From positions 1 through 64,000 of the IMG/VR virus record IMGVR_UViG_3300025161_000007: DNA of 64,000 bases; one strand, 5' to 3'. The notes below the pieces were generated by a model. The model had not been told where the DNA came from and did not search any database. It worked only from the letters and a program-made list of their open reading frames with translations. The translations under genes and the position numbers were made by a program. The first letter of the stretch is position 1, and every line of letters begins with the position of its first letter. Positions 20,765 through 28,490 of the stretch are shown one piece after another. This DNA comes from a virus.

Positions 20765-21249
20765 TGGTAGAGCTAATCGCACACGCTTTTCCTCTCATGG
20801 GGAAGCCAGAGTATGACCGCTTCACATTCCTCATCGCCTGTTCGCGTGCCTGCTCACACCAGCTGGTACGCCACCGTCGCCTGAGCTTCTCACAGGCTTC
20901 CCAGCGCTACATCGAGTTGGAGAAGGCAGGGTGGGAGTACATCACCCCGCCCTCCATCGAGGCCAACCGTGAGGCAAAGTTCACGCTCATGAAGGCGTGG
21001 AACGATCTGGAGCGGGCCTACGCCAGGCTGCGGGAGATCGGCATCCCCAAAGAGGATGCTCGCTACCTGCTCCCCAACGCCTGCGAGACCAGGTTGGTGG
21101 TCACAGGCTACCTGGATGAATGGCAGCACTTCCTCTCGCTACGCGCAGATAAGGCCGCACAGTGGGAGATTCGCAATATCGCTATGCACATCAAGGAGGA
21201 GATCGAGAGAACCTATGCAGTTCACGGAATTCGCCTACAAACGCTTTGA
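20764..21249 (+). CDS. thyX: ThyX C-terminal part (flavin-dependent thymidylate synthase)
   Basis: This 161-residue frame carries the ThyX signature RHRRLSFSQASQRY (residues 36-49) and the later LPNACETRLVVTGYLDEW and AQWEIRNIA blocks. ThyX makes dTMP from dUMP using FAD and folate. Together the two frames would make about 285 residues, as in long ThyX proteins; alone neither is complete. The frames differ by -1. No classic slippery heptamer is seen at the join, so stop-restart at TGATG is the simplest reading. A base error in the assembly is the other. Confidence 0.85.
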   Translation: MVELIAHAFPLMGKPEYDRFTFLIACSRACSHQLVRHRRLSFSQASQRYIELEKAGWEYITPPSIEANREAKFTLMKAWNDLERAYARLREIGIPKEDARYLLPNACETRLVVTGYLDEWQHFLSLRADKAAQWEIRNIAMHIKEEIERTYAVHGIRLQTL

Positions 21250-21502
21250 GATCGCTGGCCAGAAGTACGTCAACCCCGATGGCACCAACCAGGCCATGAG
21301 CCGTGACAACGTGCTCGACATCCTGGAGGAACTCGCCGATGCCTACATCATCGCTCGCCTGGGAACGATGCGTGGCATCTCGATCTGTCCCAAGATCGCA
21401 TCCAGGCTAGAAGACTTAGGAGAGGAGATTCTCGATGAGTACCGCTACATCCCAGAAGGCTACAAAGTGGAGTCGGTCGAACGGATCGTCCGCCCAGTGT
21501 AG
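21215..21502 (+). CDS. Unknown 95-residue protein
   Basis: ATG 21215 lies inside the end of the thyX frame, with AAGGAGGAG about 15 bases upstream, a little far. The product is a mixed alpha/beta protein with an LEELADAYIIAR helix; I do not recognise it. Its 3' part is overlapped out of frame by the zinc ribbon gene at 21435. Confidence 0.6.
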   Translation: MQFTEFAYKRFEIAGQKYVNPDGTNQAMSRDNVLDILEELADAYIIARLGTMRGISICPKIASRLEDLGEEILDEYRYIPEGYKVESVERIVRPV

Positions 21503-21602
21503 CCATACGTGGAAGCTGGTCAAGACCTTCAAAGAAGGCAACAAGACAAAGGGTGTTTTCGAGTGCCCCAAGTGTGGGGCTATTACCACTTCGACCTTAT
21601 AG
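21435..21602 (+). CDS. Zinc ribbon protein in an overlapping frame, 55 residues
   Basis: ATG 21435 follows GAGAGGAG with 7 bases between. The first 22 codons overlap the 21215 gene in another frame and code for Ser/Thr-rich filler. The later part has CSH and CPKC, a clear zinc ribbon, around a KLVKTFKEGNK turn. The frame at 63938 starts with a similar CDHSFRTISTF. It is short but well supported by the metal motif and ribosome site. Confidence 0.6.
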   Translation: MSTATSQKATKWSRSNGSSAQCSHTWKLVKTFKEGNKTKGVFECPKCGAITTSTL

Positions 21603-21612
21603 GAGGATCACC

Positions 21613-21732
21613 ATGGGACCCAGATATGCAAGCTGCGAGCATGACTACGTGGAGGTGCGCCAGGTTCGCATGGGCGCAGTCACAAAGTACACCTATCGTT
21701 GCACAAAGTGTGGGGATGAGTTCACGGTATGA
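21613..21732 (+). CDS. Zinc ribbon protein, 39 residues
   Basis: ATG 21613 follows AGGAGGATCACC. CEH (residues 8-10) and CTKC (30-33) form a one-zinc ribbon, nearly the same plan as the 21435 protein. The stop overlaps the RNR start (ATGA). Such ribbons may adapt phage or host proteins, but no partner can be named. Confidence 0.65.
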   Translation: MGPRYASCEHDYVEVRQVRMGAVTKYTYRCTKCGDEFTV

Positions 21733-23921
21733 ACGTTATCAAGCGCGACGGACGCGTTGTCCCCTATGATCGCACGCGCATCGAGCGTGCTATCGGTAAA
21801 TGCTTCGCGAGTTTAGGGGTCGAGGCAGATGCTGAGGCGCTCTCCTACGACGTGGAGGAGGCCCTCTTCGCCCTCTATGAGACCCCTACCGTTGAGCAGA
21901 TTCAGGATGTGGTGGAAGGCATCCTGGCAGAGGTGGACTTCCAGGCTGCACGCGCCTATATCCTCTATCGGGAGCAGAAGGCAAAGCAGCGTGAGCGCAA
22001 GCCCATCCCACAGGAAGTGCGCACGGCCTTCGAGGAATCGGCGCGTTACTTCCCTACCCCTCTTCAGCAGTTCCAGTTCTACGACAAGTACTCTCGCTTC
22101 AACTACGAGTTGGGAAGGCGAGAGACCTGGCCGGAGACCGTGGAACGTGCGGTCGCCTTCCTGCGTGAGTTGGGGGGAGATCGCATTCCAGAGAAGGAGT
22201 ATGAGCGCATCCACCGCATGATCCTGGAGATGAAGGTCATGCCCTCCATGCGCTTGCTGGCAATGGCTGGACCTGCTGCTCGACGGTCGAATATCACCAT
22301 CTACAACTGTAGCTATATGCCAGTGATCGACCTGGATACCTTTGTGGAAGCCCTCATCATTTCCATGAGCGGGTGCGGAGTTGGCTACTCAGTGGAGAGC
22401 CGCTACGTGAGCCAGCTGCCGCGCATCATCCCACAAACGGGCAAAGTACACCAGTGGATCGTGGGAGATTCCGCGGAAGGTTGGGCCGAAGCCCTGCGCG
22501 CTGGCCTCAATGCCTGGTTCGCAGGGGAAGACATCCAGTTCGACTACTCACTGGTGCGACCGGCTGGCACTCCTCTGCGCACCAAAGGCGGACGCGCCTC
22601 TGGCCCAGAGCCTCTGCGCCGCATGCTGGAGTTCACACGCAACAAGATCCTATCCCGTCAGGGAGGATACCTCCGCCCCATCGATGCCCACGACATCATG
22701 TGTATGGTGGGGAGCGCCGCGGTGAGCGGGGGAGTACGCCGTACCGCCATGATCTCCCTCTTCGACTTCGACGATCTGGAGATGCGCCTGTGCAAAAGCG
22801 GCAGTAACATCGTTGGCAATGAACAGCGATGGAACGCCAACAATTCTGCAGTCTGGCCAGACCGTGAGCTTTCACAGATGGAGGTGACACGCTTCATGCT
22901 GGACATGTTCGAATCGCAGCGAGGAGAGCCAGGCATCTTCAGCCGGCAGGCAGCGCTCAACACCAGACCGGCGCGGCGTCTTCCAGCTGCATTCGGCACG
23001 AACCCATGTGGCGAGATCGTCCTGCGCCCCTTCCAGTTCTGTAACCTCTCAGCGGCTGTTGCCAGGGAGGGAGATACCTACCGCGATCTGGCAGAGAAGG
23101 TGGAGGTTGCCGCCATCATCGGCGTGATCCAGTCGCTGGCTACCCACTTCCCTGGATTGCGTCCTGAGTGGAAGAAGAACTGTGAGGAAGAACGTCTGCT
23201 TGGCGTAGACATCAACGGTCAGATGGATTGCAGCCTGGCCCGCGATCCCTATATCCAGCAGGAGCTCCAGAACCTGGCAACCGCTGTAGCAGATCGCTAT
23301 GCGGAGATGTTAGGGATCAACAAGCCTGCTGCCATCACCTGCGTCAAACCATCGGGCAACTCCTCAACGTTGCTCAACTGCTCCTCTGGTCTGCACGCCC
23401 GCTGGTCCCCCTTCTACATCCGCAATGTGCGCGTCGATGCGCACTCCCCTATATGCAAGGTCTTGCGTGATGCAGGGGTGCCTATGGATCCAGAGAATGG
23501 CCAGATGCCAGAGAGCGCAACCACCTGGGTGGTCCACTTCCCTGTGCGCAGCCCAGAGGGAGCGATCACGCGCAAAGACCGCAGCGCACTCGATCAGTGC
23601 GAGTACTGGCTGCAGTGCAAGCTCCACTGGACTCAGCACAATCCGTCTTGCACGATCACCTACCGCGAGGATGAGATCATCGAGTTGATCGATTGGGTGT
23701 ACAAGCACCAGAACGTGTTGGGCGGCATCTCCTTCCTGCCGGAAAGCGATGCCCAATACGATCAGATGCCTTACGAGGAGATCTCCCGTGAGGAGTATGA
23801 GAGATTGGCGCAAGCATTCCCTGAGATCGACTACTCGAAGCTCTACCGCTACGAGGATGAGGATCTGACCACGGCGGCTCAGGAGGTGGCGTGCACAGCG
23901 GGAGCCTGCGACCTACGCTAG
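21729..23921 (+). CDS. nrdJ: Class II (cobalamin-dependent) ribonucleotide reductase
   Basis: The protein (730 residues) has an N-terminal ATP-cone (VIKRDGRVVPYDRTRI, 3-90). In the barrel, IYNCSYM (Cys 194) and TNPCGEI (Cys 427) are the redox and radical cysteines. The C-terminal pair Cys 722 and Cys 727 (CTAGAC) re-reduces the active site, as in monomeric RTPR enzymes. It makes deoxynucleotides using adenosylcobalamin and needs no oxygen. It starts in an ATGA overlap with the zinc ribbon gene. It works with ThyX to feed DNA synthesis. No cobalamin riboswitch is seen upstream. Confidence 0.92.
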   Translation: MNVIKRDGRVVPYDRTRIERAIGKCFASLGVEADAEALSYDVEEALFALYETPTVEQIQDVVEGILAEVDFQAARAYILYREQKAKQRERKPIPQEVRTAFEESARYFPTPLQQFQFYDKYSRFNYELGRRETWPETVERAVAFLRELGGDRIPEKEYERIHRMILEMKVMPSMRLLAMAGPAARRSNITIYNCSYMPVIDLDTFVEALIISMSGCGVGYSVESRYVSQLPRIIPQTGKVHQWIVGDSAEGWAEALRAGLNAWFAGEDIQFDYSLVRPAGTPLRTKGGRASGPEPLRRMLEFTRNKILSRQGGYLRPIDAHDIMCMVGSAAVSGGVRRTAMISLFDFDDLEMRLCKSGSNIVGNEQRWNANNSAVWPDRELSQMEVTRFMLDMFESQRGEPGIFSRQAALNTRPARRLPAAFGTNPCGEIVLRPFQFCNLSAAVAREGDTYRDLAEKVEVAAIIGVIQSLATHFPGLRPEWKKNCEEERLLGVDINGQMDCSLARDPYIQQELQNLATAVADRYAEMLGINKPAAITCVKPSGNSSTLLNCSSGLHARWSPFYIRNVRVDAHSPICKVLRDAGVPMDPENGQMPESATTWVVHFPVRSPEGAITRKDRSALDQCEYWLQCKLHWTQHNPSCTITYREDEIIELIDWVYKHQNVLGGISFLPESDAQYDQMPYEEISREEYERLAQAFPEIDYSKLYRYEDEDLTTAAQEVACTAGACDLR

Positions 23922-23939
23922 CCTGTCATAGTTCCTGGT

Positions 23940-23968
23940 CTGTGGGAGCTTTTCATGAGCTCCCACAG
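23940..23968 (+). promoter_or_regulatory. Perfect 11-bp hairpin after the RNR gene
   Basis: CTGTGGGAGCT (23940-23950) pairs with AGCTCCCACAG (23958-23968) around TTTCATG. There is no T run. It belongs to the set of U-less hairpins at gene block borders (5178, 25042, 28491). Confidence 0.5.
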
Positions 23969-23988
23969 CTATCTCTGGGAGGGTAGAG

Positions 23989-24435
23989 ATGTCCAAGCCA
24001 TGCCCTGTATGCAAGAGCATGGTCATACGCAGAAACGGCGCCTGCCCGATCTGTGGGGCGAAGCTCAGGCTATACCACGGCAACTATGAGGTGGATACAG
24101 GGAAGCCGCCGGCGGTGGAGATCCTTGACCGCTTCCTGGAGCTAAAGCCACACATCCAGCTGACGCATCAGGAGCGCATCAGGGAGCTTCGCCTCTGCCG
24201 GCTCTACTACGAGCGCTGCGGGAAGGATATCGAGGTAGCGCTCAAGTCCGTGGAGCTACAACTAACCGATCCCAAGTTCTCATGGGCCAATCGTTCGGGG
24301 ATCGGCGGGTTGTTCTTCGATTTGCCCGATGCGCGTGGGCAGGCCAGGCGCATCATCGACCGTCAGCGAGCGAGCGTGGCCCAGCAATCCGATACCGCGG
24401 CCACGATCCAGAGCCGCGAGAACGTATTCGCGTAG
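23989..24435 (+). CDS. Zinc ribbon protein with helical C-terminal domain, 148 residues
   Basis: CPVC (5-8) and CPIC (19-22) make an N-terminal zinc ribbon. The remaining 125 residues are helical, with an ERIRELRLCRLYYERCG segment that adds two Cys. The start follows GGGAGGGTAGAG. No enzyme motif is seen. It heads a run of five short genes, three more of them zinc-binding. Confidence 0.7.
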   Translation: MSKPCPVCKSMVIRRNGACPICGAKLRLYHGNYEVDTGKPPAVEILDRFLELKPHIQLTHQERIRELRLCRLYYERCGKDIEVALKSVELQLTDPKFSWANRSGIGGLFFDLPDARGQARRIIDRQRASVAQQSDTAATIQSRENVFA

Positions 24436-24444
24436 TAGGAGAAG

Positions 24445-24522
24445 ATGGCATGGAAATGTCCCAATTGCGGGTACCAGGGGAATCTCGGCAGCCACTGCCG
24501 TATCTGCGGGTATCGCAAATAG
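24445..24522 (+). CDS. Micro zinc ribbon, 25 residues
   Basis: The frame begins at 24445 behind AGGAG and encodes almost only a zinc site: CPNC (5-8) and CRIC (18-21) within 25 residues, like an isolated rubredoxin or ribosomal ribbon. Tight spacing to both neighbours and the complete metal motif argue that it is real. Confidence 0.55.
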   Translation: MAWKCPNCGYQGNLGSHCRICGYRK

Positions 24523-24530
24523 GAGGCGAG

Positions 24531-24773
24531 ATGCACGAGGTCACGAACAAGTTCGCATTCCTCAGATACCTGATGAGTGAGTGCGCCGTCTCGGAGGCTA
24601 ATCGCATCATCCAGATGATGGAGGTCGTGTTGCCGGAGAACATGCTATGGGCGCTGTATCAGTTGGGGTTCCCTGGCATTACCAGGAACAGTGGGTTCTG
24701 CTACCACTGCGGGTATGATGGGAACCAGGAAGAGCAGGAGTACTGCGAAGTATGTGAGTGCCGGAGGGAATGA
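24531..24773 (+). CDS. Helical protein with C-terminal zinc site, 80 residues
   Basis: ATG 24531 follows AGGAGGCGAG. Residues 1-50 are helical; CYHC (57-60) and CEVC (73-76) form a zinc ribbon. The stop overlaps the next start (TGATG). The function is unknown. Confidence 0.65.
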   Translation: MHEVTNKFAFLRYLMSECAVSEANRIIQMMEVVLPENMLWALYQLGFPGITRNSGFCYHCGYDGNQEEQEYCEVCECRRE

Positions 24774-24862
24774 TGTGGACGTGCAGTGATTGCGGAGCCC
24801 AGAACGTGGGCGGGATGTTCTGCATGAAGTGCGGCAAGCTGCGCAAGGTGACGCATGGTTGA
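24773..24862 (+). CDS. Micro zinc ribbon, 29 residues
   Basis: The frame opens in the TGATG junction. CSDC (4-7) and CMKC (17-20) make a minimal ribbon, with a basic tail KLRKVTHG. It closely resembles the 25-residue protein at 24445 in plan. It overlaps the following membrane protein gene by 8 bases. Confidence 0.55.
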   Translation: MWTCSDCGAQNVGGMFCMKCGKLRKVTHG

Positions 24863-25037
24863 CCTCGACAAGCTGTTTACCCTCGCAGGATACACCACCA
24901 TCTGCCTGCTGACGGTACTACCTGTAGCCTATGCAGCGACCAGGGTAGAGGATGCCAACACCAGACGCATCGCCATGCTGGTCATCCCGCTGCTTGTCAC
25001 GCTCTGTATCTCCATCGCGGTCGTCATCTCGTTGTGA
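24855..25037 (+). CDS. Two-span membrane protein, 60 residues
   Basis: The start overlaps the micro ribbon gene. Hydrophobic spans at about 8-27 and 38-59 are separated by a charged loop. It is a member of the set of 40-90 residue membrane proteins in this phage. The function is unknown. Confidence 0.6.
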   Translation: MVDLDKLFTLAGYTTICLLTVLPVAYAATRVEDANTRRIAMLVIPLLVTLCISIAVVISL

Positions 25038-25041
25038 TCAG

Positions 25042-25073
25042 GTGCTGCCCTATAGCTCCCTATAGGGCAGCAC
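25042..25073 (+). promoter_or_regulatory. Perfect 14-bp hairpin before the helicase-like gene
   Basis: GTGCTGCCCTATAG (25042-25055) pairs without a mismatch with CTATAGGGCAGCAC (25060-25073) around CTCC. No T run follows; the next ribosome site begins about 7 bases later. It could be an RNase III-type cut site or a barrier at the 5' end of the next message. Confidence 0.55.
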
Positions 25074-25089
25074 TCACTTGAGGTTCCCT

Positions 25090-26043
25090 ATGTACAATCC
25101 ATCGATCAAATGGCTGGTCGATAACGACCAGTGGGGAGACCCGCTTGCCAATCGCGCGAACCTGGTCCCCTACCCCTGGGGAGCCGATTCCCCCATCAAT
25201 CAGGCGCTGTACGGGATCAACATGAGCGGGGAGTTGATCGGCATCCAGGGTCCCAATAAGAACCGCAAGACCACGTTCCTGATGAACATCGTCTACTTCA
25301 TCATGGCGCAGGAGAAGCCCAAAGACAAGCCTAACATCACCCTGCTCACCCTGGAATCGGGGAGCCGACCACGGAAGCTAAAGGATATCCTGATCTGTAT
25401 GCAGGCCACCGACCTGCTCTTGAAGCAGGGGAAGCCGGAGCTTTGTGTGATCACCCCCAAGTTCCTGAGATACAACCGGCGCACCCCAGAACAGCAGAAG
25501 GCCATCGATGATGCGGTCAGCATCGTCAGGGAGTGGCCGATCTACCTCTATGGGCCAGGGAAGGAGGAGGGGGATGTCAGGAACCCTGACCAGATCAAGA
25601 AGGTGATTACGCAGGCTGAGGGAGGGATTGTTGCCCTCGACCATGCGCAGCAGATTCAGTTTGATTGCGCGGCATGGGAGAAGCTGGGGAGGGCAGTCGA
25701 TCTCTTTGCCTACCTGATCAACTACATGGGGATCGTTGGCATCCTGCTCTCCCAGGTATCGCTGACATCGGTCAGAGCCTACCAGAAGGGCGAGGGAGAA
25801 CTCACCGCTTCAGGGGGCATGAAGCTGGAAGAGGAAGCCAACGTTTTGTTCAATACGTTGTTGGTGGAGGAGAACCTGATGGAGATCGCCATCCATCGCG
25901 CTCGTGATGCGGAGGGAATCACGGTCTTACAGCCCCTGGAGCCACATTCGGGGCTATTCTGGAAACCACCGAGGCTGAAGTATGCTCCCAAGCCCAGAGT
26001 CAACGGAAAGGTTAGCGGAACTCAGAACGTTCAGAGCAGCTAA
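25090..26043 (+). CDS. DnaB-like RecA-fold ATPase with altered Walker A
   Basis: The protein (317 residues) has the layout of a replicative helicase core: ELIGIQGPNKNRKTTF as the P-loop (about 51-66), a LLTLESGS strand, IVALDHAQQ as Walker B (about 180) and a LLSQVSL sensor segment. The P-loop reads GPNKNRKT, with Arg where almost all families have Gly. No N-terminal primase-binding domain is present. It probably unwinds the fork or acts as a related ring ATPase. The start at 25090 follows GAGG at 25080; TTG 25078 is upstream of that site. Confidence 0.7.
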   Translation: MYNPSIKWLVDNDQWGDPLANRANLVPYPWGADSPINQALYGINMSGELIGIQGPNKNRKTTFLMNIVYFIMAQEKPKDKPNITLLTLESGSRPRKLKDILICMQATDLLLKQGKPELCVITPKFLRYNRRTPEQQKAIDDAVSIVREWPIYLYGPGKEEGDVRNPDQIKKVITQAEGGIVALDHAQQIQFDCAAWEKLGRAVDLFAYLINYMGIVGILLSQVSLTSVRAYQKGEGELTASGGMKLEEEANVLFNTLLVEENLMEIAIHRARDAEGITVLQPLEPHSGLFWKPPRLKYAPKPRVNGKVSGTQNVQSS

Positions 26044-26350
26044 GCGAGAACAGCGCATCCTCCTCGACACCTGGTTCTTCCAGATGTTGGAGATGTGTCG
26101 AGGAGATCGCATCGTCAGACGTGGTGTATGCCCCTGCGGGAAACACGCAGGGCTGGTCGTGCAGATACGCAACGAGGAGGGAGAGTATGTAGACAAGGCC
26201 ACGATTTGCCCGATCACGTACTACACCACAAAATGGAGCGAACGACTCAGGAAGTCGCCAGAGGAGGCGCAGCGCTTCCTGAGAGAAAATCCCTATAGCG
26301 CCTTCGTGGAGAAATATGCGCTTCAAACAAAACAACCAGTGGCTACGTGA
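25982..26350 (+). CDS. Unknown 122-residue protein
   Basis: The protein starts inside the end of the helicase-like gene behind GAGGCTGAAG. CPCG and ATICP give three Cys that might bind metal. The rest is helical and basic. It overlaps the next gene by 35 bases. I do not recognise it. Confidence 0.55.
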   Translation: MLPSPESTERLAELRTFRAAKREQRILLDTWFFQMLEMCRGDRIVRRGVCPCGKHAGLVVQIRNEEGEYVDKATICPITYYTTKWSERLRKSPEEAQRFLRENPYSAFVEKYALQTKQPVAT

Positions 26351-26636
26351 TGCAGACGATAAGATCGTCTCGATTCCTCTCTTCCGATGGCTCACGCGTT
26401 CGGAGAGCCAGATCAGCCTGTTCTGTACGCTCTTCGCCATCGATGACTATCTCATTCCCTACTATCGGGGGATCATCACACTCACCTTCATCCCACGCAA
26501 GGGGAGAGTGAGGAAGCAGGTGGCGTTGGAGATCGCATTGCCAGGGGGTCGCTCCCTGTGCTTCTACTTCGCAGAGCCGTGGTGGATTCCTATCGGGAAA
26601 GGCCGCATCCGCATCCTGGAGGAGCTATGCGGGTAG
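26316..26636 (+). CDS. Unknown beta-rich protein, 106 residues
   Basis: The start at 26316 follows GGAGAAAT. The chain alternates aromatic and hydrophobic residues (SLCFYFAEPWWIPIG) as in a small beta-barrel. It is placed between the helicase-like ATPase and the Cas4-like nuclease, with overlaps on both sides. A DNA metabolism accessory role is inferred from the neighbourhood only. Confidence 0.6.
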   Translation: MRFKQNNQWLRDADDKIVSIPLFRWLTRSESQISLFCTLFAIDDYLIPYYRGIITLTFIPRKGRVRKQVALEIALPGGRSLCFYFAEPWWIPIGKGRIRILEELCG

Positions 26637-27409
26637 GGTTCAAGTGGTATGGTCAGAATGTGTCCGTTGAGGAGATGATCACCTTTGCCAGGGAAGACCC
26701 GCTCTTCCCCTACTCAGAGGCGCTCATTCGCTGGCTGGCTGCTACCTCCATAACCAGCCGTGAGGGAATCCACGTCTCCTCCCTGATCTCTCCCTGTCAC
26801 CTGCGGGAGAGATTGGAGCGCGAGGTGGACTACTGGTCCTACCCACAAGAGGTATTGGGCCTGGCCATTGGCAGCCTGGTACATGGTATCCTGGAGCAGG
26901 GAGATGGCCTGAAGGAACTGGAGCTATCCGCACCATGTGAAGGCACCACCATCATCGGCCACATCGATCACTATGATCCAGAACGAGGAGTGATCACCGA
27001 CTACAAGACGGCCAGGTATGTGATCCCCCATAAGCTCCCTTACGGCAATCATGGCATGCAGGTCAACGTCTACGCCTGGTTGCTCAGGAAGAATGGGTAT
27101 ACGCCCAGGATGGCAGTGGTGCGCTACATCGACATGAGTGGCCCCAGCAAGTGCAAGGCCTGCTCTCTCCCTCTGGTCGACGAGGGGGAGATGCTGGAGT
27201 GTCCCGAATGCGGTGGCCTCTACTCTAAGGAAGAATGCCATACTGGCGTGGTTCCGGTCCCCATTCGATTGTGGGATGAGCGTGAGGCCGATGAGAAGGT
27301 CGGCAGGATGGTGGCTGATCTCATGAGCGCGCTCCATGGACCAGAGCCTGCTCCCAAGAGGGTATGGCTCTGCAACTACTGTCAATTCTACAGGAGGTGT
27401 TGGAAATAG
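26627..27409 (+). CDS. Cas4/RecB-like PD-(D/E)XK exonuclease with Fe-S cysteines
   Basis: The protein (260 residues) has the nuclease core GHIDHYD (Asp 114), VITDYKTA (Asp 125, Lys 127) and a QVNVYAWLL helix. These are motifs II, III and the QxxxY box of RecB/Cas4 nucleases. One early Cys (57, in PCHLRE) and a C-terminal CNYCQFYRRC match the four ligands of the Cas4 4Fe-4S cluster. An extra zinc ribbon (CKAC, CPEC) is inserted at about 178-206. It probably resects DNA for recombination with SSB and the Sak4-like ATPase. The start follows GGAGGAGCT. Confidence 0.85.
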   Translation: MRVGFKWYGQNVSVEEMITFAREDPLFPYSEALIRWLAATSITSREGIHVSSLISPCHLRERLEREVDYWSYPQEVLGLAIGSLVHGILEQGDGLKELELSAPCEGTTIIGHIDHYDPERGVITDYKTARYVIPHKLPYGNHGMQVNVYAWLLRKNGYTPRMAVVRYIDMSGPSKCKACSLPLVDEGEMLECPECGGLYSKEECHTGVVPVPIRLWDEREADEKVGRMVADLMSALHGPEPAPKRVWLCNYCQFYRRCWK

Positions 27410-27410
27410 A

Positions 27411-27581
27411 ATGGACACCATGCACAAGATCAACTTCATCGCCAACAAGATCATGGAGCTACGGCTCCAGAAGCCCTACGGTATGAACACCTCCGAGATC
27501 AAGCGGTTGGAGGCTAAGCTTGCCGAGCTATGGAATCAGCGAAGACAAGAGTTGGCGGGAAAGTACGAGGATTGGGATTAA
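27411..27581 (+). CDS. Small helical protein, 56 residues
   Basis: ATG 27411 comes 2 bases after the nuclease stop, with GGAGGTG 15 bases upstream. The product is a helix rich in Lys, Glu and Arg with coiled-coil spacing (RLEAKLAELWNQRRQEL). The function is unknown. Confidence 0.55.
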   Translation: MDTMHKINFIANKIMELRLQKPYGMNTSEIKRLEAKLAELWNQRRQELAGKYEDWD

Positions 27582-27786
27582 GCGTGCGCTTGGGAAGGAT
27601 ATCCCGATCCATGCTGTGATGGTTTCTGAGGAGAGGGCGTTTCTCCTGGTACCACGCTGGGCATTGAAGTACAACGATGATCCTCGCATCCAGATCGGGA
27701 AACGGCCTGTCACGCTGGTCTGCGAACCATTAGTGGAGTATGCGCTCTCGCTGGGCGCTACCGTCATTCAGTTATGGAGGGAGTGA
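27520..27786 (+). CDS. Unknown protein, up to 88 residues, start uncertain
   Basis: The frame runs from a TTG at 27520, which has a good GGAGG 7 bases upstream. An ATG at 27619 would give 55 residues. The C-terminal part (FLLVPRWALKYNDDP, then VTLVCEPLVEYALSLGATV) looks like a small alpha/beta domain. It overlaps the previous frame by 62 bases if the TTG is used. Confidence 0.5.
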   Translation: MPSYGISEDKSWRESTRIGIKRALGKDIPIHAVMVSEERAFLLVPRWALKYNDDPRIQIGKRPVTLVCEPLVEYALSLGATVIQLWRE

Positions 27787-27788
27787 AG

Positions 27789-28487
27789 ATGGAAGCCGCA
27801 CCGTTTGGCAGCATCCTGGTGTGGGGAGCGCCAGGATCAGGCAAAACGCTCTTTGGGTGGAACAGCCCCTACAAGCCAGTCCTCTACTTCGACTTCGAGC
27901 GGTCATCTCTGCCTTACCGCAGGCTGGCCGAGAAGTACGAGGTGAAGGTCGTGGACATCGCCGACCTCAAGCAGTTCCTGGATTACGTCGGCAAGATTCC
28001 GGCCAACAAGTACAAGACTGTCATGTTCGATACAGGCTGGCAGCCGTTCGACTGGCTCTCTAACCACATCTTCGAGAAGGCTGGTCCCAAAGCTGAGAAG
28101 CAGTCGCAGTTGGTGTGGGCTGATGTGCGCAAGGCGATCCGCGAGATCATGCTGGATGTGATGGGGAAGTGCGAGATGTTCATCCTCACTGCGCACACCC
28201 GCAAGTACATGGATCGCCAGGAAGAACCACGCATCAGCCCGACACCGTTCGAGTTGGTGGATGTTGCTATCCAGTTGGTGCGCCGACCCAACGAGCAGTT
28301 GCCGTGTGGAATCGTGGGTACACGCAATCGCCTGATGGGTCTGTTGCCACCCAAGATCACACCGTGCACATGGGAGAAGATCCTGGAGTACACGGTCAAC
28401 CCACCGGATTGGAACAACCTGAAGCCAGAGGAGATCGCTGAGGATAAGATCTACGTTCCCATCGGCGATTCCCTGGAGATGGCATAG
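27789..28487 (+). CDS. Sak4-like phage recombination ATPase
   Basis: The protein (232 residues) has a Walker A motif GAPGSGKT near residue 13, a LYFDFERSS strand and VMFDTGW as the Walker B-like strand. This size and layout fit phage AAA_24/Sak4 proteins, small RecA-like ATPases that work with SSB in single-strand annealing. The start at 27789 follows GGAGGGAGTGAAG; ATG 27774 lies before that site. SSB and a Cas4-like nuclease in the same genome support a recombination role. Confidence 0.75.
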   Translation: MEAAPFGSILVWGAPGSGKTLFGWNSPYKPVLYFDFERSSLPYRRLAEKYEVKVVDIADLKQFLDYVGKIPANKYKTVMFDTGWQPFDWLSNHIFEKAGPKAEKQSQLVWADVRKAIREIMLDVMGKCEMFILTAHTRKYMDRQEEPRISPTPFELVDVAIQLVRRPNEQLPCGIVGTRNRLMGLLPPKITPCTWEKILEYTVNPPDWNNLKPEEIAEDKIYVPIGDSLEMA

Positions 28488-28490
28488 AGT

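Noticed and set aside
20740-20780. Slippery -1 heptamer at the ThyX join
   Set aside because: No X XXY YYZ heptamer was found at or just before the stop; stop-restart is the simpler reading.
21500-21729. Cobalamin riboswitch before the class II reductase
   Set aside because: I looked for the B12 box and its long leader, but this stretch is filled by two small zinc ribbon genes.
24855-25037. Holin for the two-span protein
   Set aside because: Size and spans fit, but no endolysin is near and it lies among early genes, so I left it as unknown.
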